DNA of 64,000 nt. It comes from Limnephilus marmoratus. Taxonomy: Eukaryota > Arthropoda > Insecta > Trichoptera > Limnephilidae. The translations under genes and the position numbers were made by a program. Positions within the stretch are counted from its first letter, which is position 1; every line of letters starts with the position of its first letter. Location: assembly GCA_917880885.1 (NCBI GenBank), contig OU862923.1:26427770-26491769 (forward strand). Reading direction: 5' to 3'. The notes beneath the pieces are model-generated. The model saw only the letters and a program-made list of their open reading frames with translations, ran no database searches and was not told the DNA's origin. This document shows, piece after piece, positions 32,301 to 47,300 of the stretch.

Positions 32301-35300
32301 CGTAACTGGCCGACGCCGAAAATAAACAGATCGTTATCAGAATAGTTCCTGATTACCACTGTTAGCTTTTTGCGACAACTTTGCTCAAATCACCAAGTTA
32401 AGTAACAGGCTGTTAGTAAGCAATAAAAGATAGAGACTTGGCCCCCTGGTGCCCTAACAACTGGAACAATTTTTTTTGTACTGTTCCGTTTCATTGTCTT
32501 TTTCATTGTATTTTTCATTGTCTTTTTCATTTTTCATTGGTTCCTCAACTGAGAGAGCGCTGTTCACGTAAGATTTTTTTTAGCATACTTTGGGGACCTA
32601 AAAGAAATGAAAATTTATTATAACTTTTTTGTTTTTCAATATTTTTACACCAAAATTTGGTCGCCTTTAAAGTGTTCACCATTAGAGTGTATGCACTCGT
32701 CCGACCTTTTTTTCCACTGTTCAAAACAATTTTGAAACCCACTGATTGGAATGTCCTTTTTGGCCTCCAGCGATTTTTGTTTCACTTCTTCAACAGTATA
32801 AAAACATTTCCCTTTCAAGTCCTTTTCATCCTAGGGAGCAGAAAGAAGTCACAGGGAGACAGTTCAGGTGAATAGGTCATCCACTGGCTTGACTGTTGCT
32901 TGGTTTCGGGATCGTACCCATAACACCATGACTAATCACCCATCACCAATAATAACCTTGGAAAAAAATCTGGGTCCTCTACCAGCTGATTTTTCTATTC
33001 CTGTTCCCCCCACTTCTCTTCTCTACCGCCCGAGTCTCGTTACTTTTGGGTCCCCCTATGTATTTTGTTTCTTCCTATTCTGTTTTGTATATCGGATAGT
33101 GTAATGTTCTTAAATGTGGCCTTACTAGCCCACAAATAATGAGATGTACAGCGTAAGTTCTTTTCGTCTTTTATTGTGATATTACAATGGATTGATAAGT
33201 ACTGTATTATTGTCTCGCTAGCGAGTGATTACTCAGGTAGCTAGAATGGTTCTAACGAGCTCCTATGGACGAGACTTTTGTCCGACTCGTGAGACGTTTC
33301 CATTTCATTTCACGAACATTTCCGAATTACCCACTACATGGATAATCACATATATCACACCCTTCCCCCTGTAATCAGTCGCTACAGTCTACGTATTTCA
33401 AATATTTTAAGTATTTCAGGACTCTATATAATGCAAATATACTGTAAATATTATATTCATCATTCACTCAAGTTCTTATCATAACACATAATTATAAATA
33501 TTTTATACACAAAATTATATTAAATCAGAAGGCTTTCCGTTCCTTCCTTGTGGGGACTATCTTGGGCGGAGTCTCCCCGACCAGGGATTTGGATTTTGAC
33601 TTGGACCAGCGATTGCCGTGTCTGCGACCTCCGGTGACCTCTCTCCTCCCTCCGCAAATCTGAAATCAGGAGAAAACACCGTCAACTCACTCCACAGATT
33701 GGACAACTCTTTCTCAGAGTGCTCAGTCCTCGTGTCATCAGACGCGGAATCTGGCAAATCTGACACTCAACATCACTCCAACACACTGACAAGTTTCTCA
33801 TCTGGTCCACATGACGTTTCCAAATTAATTGAGAATCACAAGTTTTTACCAAATATATTTTTTTCCCAATTTTATCTGTAACAATTCCCCTTACCCATGT
33901 AAATTTATTATTCTTCCTGAAATCCTTAACTAAACATTTTTGTCCCACAATAAAATTTCTTGTTTTTACACCACTATAATACTTAGTCTGTTTACATTGA
34001 TTGGACTCAATATTTTTATTCGCCAAATCATGTTGTTTTGACACAACCCGTTCATTCTCTTTCGGAATGAGACTGTCAAAAGTAGATCTAAGTTTCCTAC
34101 CAAACAGTAAAACTGCTGGCTCAACTCCCGTCGTACAATGTGGAGTATTTCTATAATCGGACAAAAAATGTAACAATTTATCCTTGTAATCAACCTGAAA
34201 TTTATTTCCTACCATAAGTTTTTTAAGAAAACTCTTAGTAGTTTTCACTGAGTTTTCAGCGACACCGTTGCTTTTTGGGTGCATAACTGGAGATGACATG
34301 AATTTGATATTGTTTTCCCGAAGGAATTGTTGGAAAATCTCACTCGTAAAAGAAGTTCCGTTATCTGACACTATGAGTTCAGGGTAGCCAAAATTTGAAA
34401 ATAATTTCCTCAATTCAAATATAGTATTAGCTGAATCTGCCCTTTGAACTTCAATACAGTCGACCCATTTAGTGAATGAGTCGCAGACGACCAGAAACAT
34501 TTTCCCTGCCATCGGCCCACTGTAATCCAGGTGTAACCTACTCCAGACCTTCCCAGAATTAGGCCATACCGATAATTGACTCTTTGGCGGAGATTGTTTC
34601 GTCGACGCGCATTCTGGACATTCCTGAACAATTTTCTCTAAGTCTTTGCTCAGCGACGTCCACCAAAAATAACCTTTTGCTAACCCTTTCATCTTTACAA
34701 TACCTAAGTGTGAACGGTGCACGAGCTCTAACACTTTTTTATGCAACGAACTTGGAACAATAATTCTATGTTGCCAAAATAAACAATCCTTAACAATCGA
34801 AAGTTCGTTCCTTTTTATCCAGAATTTCCATAATTCCTCCTCGCGTTTAACACGTTTGGGCCACCCTTGCCTTAAACAAGTCATTACGCTTTGAATGACA
34901 GTGTCTACTTTAGTGGCTTCCATAATCGAATTAACGTCAAGATGTTCACAATTGCTAACAAAACTTACGAAATAAGACCCGTAATCTTCTCTGAATTCCT
35001 CAACTGACGATTCTAAAGGTAGTCGAGATAGGAAATCCGCTTGATTTTTGCAAGATCTTACGAATTCCGTTTTATAAGAAAAACCTGCTAGAATTATTCC
35101 ATACCTTTGCAATCTGTTTGCGGCTAGTACTGGAATGTTCTTATGTTCACCGAGAATTCTCATCAGAGGCAGATTATCAACACACAGCGTGAATTCTCTG
35201 CCATATAAGTATCGAAAAAATTTATTCAGACCGAACACTATAGCCTCTAAATCTAAGATGCTATATTTCTTTTCCGCGCTATTTAAACTTCTAGATGCAA

Positions 35301-38300
35301 ATGCTATAGGTCGCAACGTACCGTTAGCGAATGAGTGAACTAGACACGCCCCTAGACCGGAAGTACTCGCGTCCGTAAAAAGTTTAACCGGAAGGTGCGG
35401 AATGTAATTCGTCAAAATCGTATTTTTACTCATCAAATTCTTTATCGTATCTACTGCGTTAGCGCATTCTCTAGAAAAAACCCATTTGACATCTTTCTTT
35501 AAAAGATTATGAAGTGGCTCTAGAATTGATGACATATTAGGTATAAAATTCCGGTAAAAACTGAAAAATCCTAGTAAACTTTTAAGTTGATGAATGTCCG
35601 TCGGATAAGGTGCATTCTTAATGGCTTCTAATTTATCCGTTTGAGGTTGGATTCCCTTTTCGGAAATGATGTACCCCAAAAACTCTAACTCTTTTACAAA
35701 AAATTGTCATTTTTCCGTATTGACACATAATCCGCAATCTTGTAATCGTTTACAAACTGCCATATTATCCATTAGATCCTTTTCGTTGATCCCTGAGATA
35801 ATAATATCATCTAAGTAAAATGCCACGCCTTTTAACCCTTGCAAACAACTCGCAATTGTTCTAGCAAAAATTGCCGGAGCAGATTCAAACCCAAACACTA
35901 GTCTATTGTAAACAAACAATCCTAAATGTGTATTAATCGTTGTAAATTTCTTACAGCTATCCTGCAGTTCTAACTGTGAATAAGCTTGTTTTAAATCCAG
36001 TTTTGCAAAAATTTTTCCCGAACTAACCTTGTGGATAACCTCTTCGATCCTAGGTAGCGGGTATTTCTCTAACTCTGTAATAAGATTTAAACTTCGTTTA
36101 TAATCTACACAAATACGAATCTCGCCGTTTTTCTTTACTACCGGAACGATAGGAGATGCATACTCACTGCTTTTCACTGGCGAAATAATACCATCCCTCA
36201 CCATTGATTTAAGTTTACATTCGATCTTATCTCTAATAGCGAAAGGTACCGGTCTAGCATTACAGAAAAAGGATCCGCATCTTCCTTTACTTTAAAATTC
36301 ACTTTGAATTTATTAAATCGTCCTAGTTTCCTGTCGAAAACTTCTGGAAATTTATTTTTAATTTTATCAATTTTCTCTTTTTCCGATGAAACTGAATTGA
36401 TAGAATTTTGTTTTGAAATAATGTTGAGGTTAAAGGTTTCCATGAAATCCCTCCCCACAATCATTTCCGATCCGCTTGTTACAACGATAAAGGTTATTAA
36501 CCTAACTAGATTATTGTATTCGACCTTGAAATTTGCATTACCCACAACATTCAACATATTCCCGTCGTAACCTGAAATTTTTCGTGTTTCGGGTGACAAC
36601 TCTATATTACTGAAATGTTTACAAAATAATGTCTCCGGAATAACGCAAACCGATGAACCTGAATCAATCATCGCTTCGAAGAATTTCCCATTTAATTTCA
36701 ATTGTGCCTTGATTGCCTTAACAAAAGCTACATTCTCAATATTCTCATTATTACAATTCATAACTGATTTTACAGACCCGTTTTTACAAAATCTTTGTAA
36801 ATGACCCAATCTACCGCAAGAATAACATTTAGCTTGCTTAAATTTACAGCTATGAGTGTCATGATTTGATTTCCCACAAATATTACACTTCTTTAGAGAT
36901 GAACCGGTTTTAACCTGTTTATCCGACCTACATGAATCGGTACTATTAGACCGATAATTATGTTTTCGCGCCGGAGAAGCCGATTTTCCAAATCTCTTTA
37001 CCGAATTTACTTCTAACTTCATCTTGACTGAATCGACTTCAGGACCTTTTGCGGTCACTACAAGTTCAACTAGTTGATTAAAGTTTTGTTTAGGCCCTTC
37101 AACAAACAATTTTACCCGTACTGGACCCGAAAGTAGACCGATTGCAAACACGTCTACAAGATTATCCTCCAGCCTGGTTCCGAACTGACAATATGTGCTG
37201 AGACCTCGGAGTCTGGCGGCAAAATCCCTAATCGATTCGTTATGATTCTGTTTAGCTTGGAAAAATAATTCCCGCTCTTGAAAAAGTGATCTACATTTAC
37301 CACAATGTTTTTTTAGCAACTCAATTAATTTCTCAAACGTAACATCTGTGATTTTAATCGGGAAACATAAGTTAGACAGAAGAGTCAAGGTCTCCGTTTC
37401 AAGCGAGTTTATCAGATAAGCCTTTTTCTTAATCTCGGTAATGTCATCATGCAACACGAGGAACTGCTCTAATTTGAGTTGAAACACATCCCAATCTCCG
37501 TTTATGTGAGAGAACGGTGGAATCATCGCCGGTTCCATCTTCACGAAAGGGAAAAAAAAAAATATATCACGCGAAGCTACACACGACAACAATACTACCC
37601 CACAACAAAAATTACAAAAAAACCCGACAAATCCTCCACAAGAAAGAAATAAAAAACCTAACTTAGAAATTGCGGTTGCAACGTCTCCAGGTTATTTTTC
37701 TTCCTCAATTTGTCCTTGTCTGAATGCTGTTACGATATACGAAATGCCCCCTCTCAAGTTGGAGCGCACGCCACTGCGCAGACTACAGTTTCGCTCCCTC
37801 GCCGCAAGTGCGCCGCGCGCTAACGGCGGCGGAACGCGAGCAACGGCCGGCAGAAGCCGCCATTCTTCCTCCGAGCGCGTTTAGAGCGCACGTGTAACGA
37901 GAATCGTTCCGCACTGTTCCGGAACATTCCACGAAGCCGCCATGGCGGTTGTGTTCGTGCATAGTGACTTGCCGAAATGCCAAGCACGGTTAAATTCCTT
38001 TCACCACACTGATCTCCAAGCCGCCTGCTGTTGTGAGTACCCTGAGCCATTTAACCCCCTTTATTGCGTGTGTTCCTTGTAAATTCAACGCGAAGATAAA
38101 TGATCGCCCCAGAGAGATTTTAGGGCCAAATTCACCCGAATTAGGTAGGATTATTGATGCTACCCTGTTCTAACTGTGCCTGTATTATGTACCATTGTTG
38201 TTTATGAAAGGGTTCTACCCAATACACCTGATATTTACCGTAGCCACCTTGTTTCACTGTCTCCCCCAGCCCGTAGGATTTGAGCTTATTTCAAGGATGC

Positions 38301-41300
38301 CACACAAACGCCTCAGAGAACCTACCACCCTGGTGAGGATAGTCTCCCCCGCTCTGCTGGCCATTCTGAGCTAGTTTGTCGGCAGAAGGTAGGCACCTCA
38401 GGTAGGTGTATCTAACAATGCCTTCCTTCTTCCTTCGGCACTCCCTTGAAACTTCACTTTCGTGGAAAGGCTCTGTTGAGCCCCAAAATCGACCACTGCC
38501 TCTTGCTTCTGAGTACCCTTGGAATGGTACTCCAGAACTCTGACTGTGGCTCCAGGAATAGCCAGAGATATCCTCGGTTTGTTCTGCCGGTCCTTTCTCT
38601 CGGTCAGACAAACCCCAAAAGATCCTCCAATGTTCCACCTCGGCTGTAGGTAGCCTTAAAAACTTTCACGGGGTGACTTAGCTCTCCCCGCTTTAAATTG
38701 GTAAATTTTTTTTTTGGTAATCCATCCAATATTGTACGTTTATACGGCTGCGCCAATTGTAATGTTCTTTAATGTGGCCTTACTAGCCCACAAATAATGA
38801 GATGTACAACGTAAGTTCTTTTCGTCTTTTATTGTGATATTACAATGGATTGATAAGTACTGTATTATTGTCTCGGTAGCGAGTGATTACTCAGGTAGCT
38901 AGAATGGTTCTAACGAGCTCCTATGGACGAGACTGCTGTCCGACTCGTGAGACGTTCGTCAATGTTTGGCGGACCCGAACATTTCCGAATTACCCACTAC
39001 ATGGATAATCACATATATCACAGATAGAATAGTATGCACAGAGTCATGGAAGTCTGAAACACCACTTAAAATGGCTTTAGCCATATCTGGTGATCAGATA
39101 GCCATATCTGGTGATCAGGTACTTCCAAATCTTCCTCTTTCCCATCTTTTTCCTTTCCCCTCTCCCTTCAGCCTCACAACCTACCCCAATCACGATTCAG
39201 TACAATTCATAATTCGAATGGCAGTGCTGCAATACTGCCACATGTACCATGATGCCACAAGCTTTTTGGCCAGCTGCAGATATCAACGTTTTGAACTGAA
39301 ACTCGCAGAAAGACTCATTGTCGATGACAATGCATTCTATCAACTTTCGGTGGCAGTCACTGTAAGTATAAGTGCCTTCACAAGATATACACATGCGGAC
39401 ATTCTATTTAAGAATATACAGAAGTTATTATACAAAATAAATCTCGGTCTTATCCAATTGGGATTTGGCTTCGGTGTTAGCGATGTTCACTGATTGTAGT
39501 CAGTCCACGGGGAAGAAGGTTCACTCCTCAGTTAAACCGTACAGTAAAAAAAACTTTGATTTTTATGGGTTTTAGTGAGCAAGTGTACAACAAATAATAT
39601 TTTTGTAAAAACCACTTCACTCGGCTGAGCCTGTTCTGAGATGGCAATAATTCATGGAATTATAATTGCAAACAACGGTACTTATTCGGTATTTTGCAAA
39701 AATTCAAAACTCTCCTCAGCACCCTCTAATTAATATGATAAAAAAACATTAAATTTCTTCATAGAAATAGACTTAATTCTCGACAAAATGGTTCCAATTT
39801 TGAAAATGGCATAAAAAATCATTTTCTATTCAAAATGTTATATCATAGGTAGGTACTTTATCATTTCTCCATAAAAACAAAAGCGAAAGTTCTAAATTTC
39901 ATTGAACTGGAGTTACAGTCAGACAGATAGAATCACAAATAGAATTATTATTTTTAATGACAGATTTACTGTTTGTAGTAAGATAATAAAATGGCAATTT
40001 TCAAATATCCAATGCAAAATATATTAATGATCAGTTTAGGTCACTGGCTTTTGTTTTTATTATCTAAAGTCTCAAAGGTCAATTTTCTCTTCGAAACTGA
40101 TTCCTCATTCTGTCCAATGATGTTATATAAATAAATAGACTCGCCATAGTCTCATATACTCACAATATAATGTGGAAAGTAAGGAACACTCTTTTGTTTT
40201 CAGCGATTTTCAGTATAATTTCTTAATTCAAAAGTTTATTCCTGTGTGATAAATTGTTTTTATTTCTTGCTATAGCAATCCCGATGAGTTACAGAACTCA
40301 TTTTAGGACAGGAGGAACATACAAATCATGGGTGGGAGGTAATAGTTAAAATTTTACATAGGAATTTGGATATTAAAATATAAGATTCACATACAATGTA
40401 GAAGAAAAATAAAAGACAGGTTGAGTAGAATAAACAGCAATGGAAAACAATTAAAGAAAAAGGGAACAAGGTTATACAGATATGGATGATTACAAACTTA
40501 ATGGAAAAGAAAAGAAGAGAAAAGAGACAAGACAATTGAAACATGACAAGAAAATTACAAAGTTTCATCCTTATACATACTTAAAAAATATTCTTTTAAA
40601 GCATTACTCTGATTTTTTTTATTTTGCTGAATTCCCTTGTACATATCTGGTAGCGAATTATATAGTGTATAGGCAACATAGTTCAGAGATTTTATCCCAT
40701 ATTTTGTAGTGTGTGTTTGAGGTATGCGGATTTTATTGCTATTTCGAGTATTGTGAGTGTGGATGTCTTGATTGTAAAGTGGCTTGATGTTAGTGTGAGT
40801 TGATTGTTGGGTAATTTGTAGGATGGTGCTTGTGATTTCATGTTTAGGAAGGACTGTGATTGGAAGAATACCGGAAACTGAATAGATGTCTCTGACATGG
40901 GTGTCCCATGGAAGTCCAAAAACATTTCTGAGATAGTTTAAAGATAGACAATCAAATAATGTGTGTGTATGAATGCAATGAATATAAGAGCGGGCGGAGT
41001 ATTGCTTGTCACTTTTTGATGGAACGTTCGCTGTCTTCTTTTCTTGAGGCCCACTAGAATAAAAGGTCCGGCTGCCTGTCGGAGTTTGATATGTCGAGCT
41101 ATACAATAAATACAATAAGGCAATGACAATTTTCAAATGGTGGCGATTGTCATCGATACTTCTTAGAACTACTGATTTATGTGTTGTTTTACCGCAAGCA
41201 AACAAATAAACAGAGTGTTTAGGCTGATTAGTCTACTTTAAAACAGTGAAGTTTACTTAGCAACAGAAATTTGGCTGTTGCGCGTCCAGACCCTTTACTT

Positions 41301-44300
41301 TAGTAGGACTTGAATTTTCTCTAATGACGTGTAAAACCGCGAGCCGGAAACATGAAAATTAATTGTAATATTTATAATAATCGATAATATTAAGTAATTT
41401 GCGTGAACTTACAAATGAAATGTTATTCATTCGCCTTTACTAATATTTGCCGTGTAATTGAAACATTTTCTCATCATACAGGAGGGCATTTTGACACTTT
41501 TTAAAATGCAATTTACTTACTGGTAAGTGCTGGTAAGACGCAACCTTACTCGACGCAGTTTAGTACTAAAGTACTAGATATCGAGATCGATACAATTGTC
41601 TTGTTCTTGTCTTCCCACTTTGAGATTTCTACCCCTCGTCTAATAGTATGTAACGTCATAGATTCTGTCTGCTAAAAATGTTATCTTTCTATTAATTTGC
41701 TTTGTCCAATTGATTTGAAATCCTAGATAGTAGTTCTAAGGTGAACGTCCATCTGTCCGAGCCGGCCGCAATGCACGCACGGCATGCAACGGATTTTTCT
41801 ATATCTTTATATAGAAAAATCCATTGCCCGTACTGACCGCCGGTATTTCCCGATAGTGGACGCAGTGCTGTACTAATTCATATAAAAATATAGAAAAATC
41901 TGTGCGTGCGTTGTACGTTGACAGATGGACGCTCACCTCAAGGAGTTTCAAAAAATTTGATGAATTCATCAAATATTTGAAGTTAATTTTCACATTCGGT
42001 GTAAGTTCTATTCAAGTTCTGTGATTATTTCAGTTTTATGCAGCAACTGGCCTGTAATGATATAATAACCAATAAATAAATTATAAATTGATTCATTGAG
42101 TGTACGAAGGCATCGTATGGATGCAATATTCCTGTATAAATTTGTTAATAATAATATTCAATGCCCAGAGTTGCTAGATAAAATTCAATTTAATTTACCT
42201 GTGCGCTCTTCTGTCATGTTGAGGGTAGATCAATGCAAGACAAACTGTAAGCAGAGTTCTTGTCTGAACAGACTATGCAATAGTTACAATAGCGTATTAT
42301 CCAAGGTGGATATTTTCAATTCCGAATTTACCAAATATAAGGGGTACATAAAAGTGTATTTCTCTGATGTTTCATGAATATGTTATGTGTCTACGTTTCT
42401 TATGTTTCTATCGTTTATACTTATAATTCTGTTATGATTTGATTTATATGTACAACATGGCTTCTTACGGTTACCAATGTATTGATTTTTTTATGTTTTA
42501 TGTAAATTTTAGTTTTATATACTTAATCTTCTGTTTTATAAAATTTTTGGTCTCCTACTCCTTTATTATAAATTTTATTATTTCTAATTTTTTATTATAC
42601 TGTTTAATCAGAGGTAAAGTCACGAGGAGGAAATCCATAATTGGTTTTATTTTGGCTATACAAACATGTACAAACTGGAAAAATGTAAACTGTCGATTTC
42701 CCGAAAATAAATAAATAACAGAACTTGAATAGAACCTCCACAGAATTTGAAAAGTAACTTCAAATATTTGATGAATTCATAAAATTTTTTGAAACAACCC
42801 GACTTAAGAGTTTACATTATAGATTGTACTGGTAACAAATAAAGCTGTTGATAATGCAGGGATTGCGACTTAGATAAATATGATTGCAATCAGAGGCGGC
42901 CGCTTCCTTAGTGCATATGTGCACTGCACTGCCGAACATACGTCAGAAGTGTAAATTAGTATGTACATCCTCTAACGAAGAATCCCGCCAATTCGTTACA
43001 AAATCTTTACCAATTGTCTAAACTCCCTCCTATGAGAGAAAGGAATTCGTGCACATTTTGTTATGCCCAGGCGTGACGTCACACGAAGTTATATTTCTAT
43101 TGGGATCATTCCCAGATGCTGGAGTGCTCGTGCCCGTGAAATGAGCAAGACAGGTATAGACCCATACGGACGATTGACGTGTGAATGCAGAGAAGACACA
43201 TGGTGCCTGGGTGCACTAGCGGAGCAAATGACTTAACATTAAACTTGCGTAAAGTGATACCGAACTTTTGGAATGGAATAGTTATGTTCGACGAATTTAA
43301 GACGAAATAACAATGTTATGTTTTAACGCCATCGGCCGCCAGCGCGGCGCTGTATTGTTTCGATATTGACAGCATTTTAACAGTTTTCGCAAGTTTTATT
43401 CTGTAAAAAAAAACTTATTTAAAAATGAGTGTTACTGAAAACATTGCGATTAACGTAGATTTTATCAAATGTAATTAGTGGAGTGTTTTAGTGAAACGGT
43501 TAAACTTTTAAAAATAATTTGTACTATTCCAATGACAACTGTTGAGTGCGAACGGTGTTTTTCTACATTAAAACGTTTAAAAACATTTCTGAGGAACACT
43601 ATGTCTCAAGATCGGCTTAATGCTTTGTCAATGTTGAGCATCGAAAAAGGTTTGATATCTTCTATACCAGAATTTAATAATCGTGTCATTGAAGTATTTT
43701 CACAAATGAAAGAGCGACGAATGGATTTACTCTACAAGTGAACGTTTGCATTACGTATGTCACCCCCTAATCACTTTATTTTCCCATGTTAATGTTACCT
43801 TTTTTGTGAAATGCACTGCTCGCGAATTTTGTCACGGGCCGCCTCTGATTGCAATCCCAAGGTCGAGGCCCAGAATCATTCCTACCGCCTGCTAATAAGG
43901 CATTAAAGCTCGTTGTAATCTGTAGTGTTCTGTTATCTGTAGCAACACTCACAGATTCTCCAAACAGTTAGTCTGAAGATTACTTCGGGAATAAATAGAT
44001 TCTTGTTTGTTATCTGGTTTTATTAATACTTCACATATACAATACGGACCTCGTTAGTCGTCCTAACTTGGAGCTAACCAAATTGGTTTTAAACCGTGTG
44101 TTACAGACATCACACACTCTAAGCCCCCCATCCCTCTTTTGGACAACTTAGGTACTAAGCTACCTGCCATCTAGCGGAATCTACTGACAGTTCTTATCAC
44201 CACCATCTATGTCTAAAAGCCGGAAGCTTTTTAGATACACAATATAATCTATCACCAATAAAAGTACAAAGTGTTTTGTTGACTCCGGGAGTTTTTATTT

Positions 44301-47300
44301 ATAGAGTTTGTGAGGAAATCCGGAGTTACAACAATAATAATTGATGTCTTTTTCCCAAAAGATTTTTTGCCTTCAATGCAACCTTTTTAATTAATGGTTA
44401 TCTTTTGATCTTACAGCCGGATGGAAAATATGTCTTCTTGGAAATCTCTCGTCCAACAGAGAGGAGGAACCAGAGGGAAACCTCTTCCCTCTCAGTTCAC
44501 TGTTAAAATATTCCTTGGAATGGAATATGAATGCCCCAAGGGACACAGGTAAATGCAATAATCCTTATTTTTCTATTATGTTTTCCTACAATAATATATG
44601 AGCTGACAAATGCCCCCATATGTTTTTAAAAACAATGATGTCTTGTTGTATTAAGATAGAGTTCCAAATACAACGACAGTAGCGTCAGTAATGCTGTGTC
44701 AGTGTAGCCGCGACGAAGCACACTAAACAAATGCATGAGAGCATATTCAAACACAGCAATACTGACGCAGCGTCAGCAAGGCGGCGTCTCTGACGCGCAG
44801 CGGTAGCGACAAAGCCGTGTTTGCGCACGCTACAGTGATTGATTTATAGGTTTTATTTGTAATTATTATTTTTGAATGGAGGAGTTAGCACCAATTATGA
44901 TTGGCTGCGCTCGGCGAATTATTTTTGTGTTTATTTGGGAATAAAACATTTTATTCCACGGCAATGATTTGTACCCTTCCGCTCTGCTTTTCCCGCCCCC
45001 TTGGACAGTTCGCAATAATACAGTGCATTCACGCAGCACGTATTTTGTTGTTGTGACATTTTGACACAACACAAGGTTCAATTGTACACTGTTTTCTTGG
45101 TGAAATTATTCAGCGAACTACATCGCAGATGGTGGTCTCATATTTCAGTGAACTACATCGCAAATGAATCATTCCACTTCTATCTCCCGTGAGTGTTTTC
45201 CTAGCAAAATATAATTTGTTGCCATTATAAGGATGCAGAAATCAAATAAAAACCTCTGGCCAAAACAAAACGGGAGGGTTTCGAAGTTTTTTCTGAGGAA
45301 GATCATGAGCTTCATATACTGGTGTCACAATATCCATTATTATTTAATTTAAGTAGAAAAGTATTCAAAAACACCACCAAAAAAGGGTTTGGAGTAAAAT
45401 TGCAAATATTTCACACGAGATTTTTTTTTTTTTTATAGTTGCCGGTAATCCGGGCGTTTATTAACATCAATAGTTATTTACAGATCATGTGCGCTACCCG
45501 ACTCACTTGACAATATCTGTTCTGAGCATTTGATATATTGATTCATAGATAAAATAAATAGGAGCTAGACAAGAAAATTCGGTCGACCATCACATACTAA
45601 CTGGAGTCTGCCGGCAATATTGTCGCAGCCCTCGAAAATGACTAATGCATAAATGACGCGGCGACACTGACGAAGCATCGCTGACATTAATGTGCATGGA
45701 ACCCTAACTTTAGCTGTCGAACAGTAATAGTAATAGTCCACCTAACAAAGTATGTAGGGACATTGAAGGTCTAGATTCGTTTTAATAAATGTAGAGTCGT
45801 TCAAAAAAAAAATTAGATTCTTGCGAGAGCTCCGAAGGGGCGACCATAAGTCGCCTATACCGGGGCGGGACAGTGGTGGGTACTTCAATGTCGAACAGTA
45901 ATGAATAGATGAATAGAGAGCAGTAATAGAATACACAAAATTTGATACAAATTCTTTGATCCATTTAAAAAAAAAAACAAAAATCGGCAAGCTCATAAAA
46001 ACACGTCTAACCTTAGCGGCTGCCACAGACAACTAAACAATGAATACAGCCGAAAATTTTATCATACTTCAGGGGCATGTATACCAACATGACAAAAACA
46101 CAATTGGCAATCGGACTCCCCAAACCCGCGAAATTTAAAAATTCCCGTTACTTTTTGAACAACCGACTTAAATGCAACATTATACAACATCTAATTGGAG
46201 TTTTAATAGACAGCCAACATAATCCTTTTTATGCTATCAGCAATTGTCTTAACCTAGCATTAAAATTATTACAAAAAGTTGTTTGTAAAATAATTGTTAG
46301 TGTGATATTTGAGGCTTATTTATTTTATCTCCACAAATGATTTCCCTCGAGAATTCGGGAATATCTTTGAAGGTGCTGTGCGGAGCTAAACTAATAATAA
46401 CCAAACAGATCTCTATTTCAATGTATTCTCAAACTCTTAATTGTTTTCTATTATTTTTCTAGGTTCATGATGTCATCCAGTGAAAGTGTTGTGTGCGGAG
46501 GAAGCGCATTGCATAAGCACAGCGGAGCGAAGCTAGCAAATAGCGACATGCCCCTGTATTACCGCTGCCCCTGCTCGTAAGGCTAATCTACATATGTACA
46601 TACACATCAATCAGAAAATAAACAAATTATTACTATGTTTTAAGGCTGTTTTGAGGCTGAAGGTTGTGGGGAGGGGAAGGAGATGGGGAAGAGGTATGTA
46701 GGGAAGTATCTGGCTATTCAGATCTGGTTACCAAATACGGCTATATCACTTCAAGCAACGTTTCAATTCTGAATGGTGGTCTTACACCAGGGCGATACTG
46801 AGAGCATTTTCCACTCTGGAACGTGCTGCAAATTTACTATGTATTATTTTAAATGAATTAATTGTAAAATAACGCAAATTAATCAAGTAAAATTTATTTG
46901 CCCATGCCGGGATTTAATCCCGCGACCTTCGGATTGCGAGTCAAGAGCCTTAACCCTCAACCACAGAAGCCCGCGCTCATTCAAAAATCACACCTCCGAA
47001 TATTAATACGAAAATAGATAACCTGTTTTAGAATGTACTTACCAAAAACGTTTGTTGGTTTTTCACTTTACATCATTTTTTAACTGTAATTAATCAGATT
47101 AAAAATTTTCATAGAATTATAAAAAAATCAGAGTGTGCAATTTACACACGGTAGAAGTGAAACCTTCAGAAAACTAAAGGCTACGACGGCTATGCTAAAA
47201 AGGAGACCGATTATACTATCTCATTCTCTCGCAGGCTAAATCCTTCAGATGTATGTGTTTGTCTCTTTTTAGTGTTGCTATTTTTCGATTCATCGAGTTT

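Larger units (their letters stand above)
33100..39022 (-). mobile_element. Ty3/gypsy LTR retrotransposon, complete with TSD
   Basis: 5.9 kb, LTRs at 33100-33359 and 38758-39022, 5-bp target duplication GATAG (33095-33099, 39023-39027). On - the order is 5' LTR, primer-binding site (TGGCGCAGCCG directly after the LTR at 38757), leader, gag-protease, RT-RNase H, integrase, polypurine tract (CAGGGGGAAGGG at 33371-33360), 3' LTR. No envelope gene. One frameshift and one nonsense codon in pol. It sits antisense in SMG8 intron 10. Confidence 0.95.

Noticed and set aside
33618..38649. Short + strand and frame-shifted ORFs across the Ty3/gypsy element (e.g. 38291-38638, 37783-38050)
   Set aside because: Shadows of gag/pol or chance frames in the GC-rich leader; no family resemblance.
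40555..41205. 216-codon open frame on - as a single gene
   Set aside because: Its first third is P-like MITE sequence and the rest is the nested LINE; the frame runs across the insertion junction by chance.
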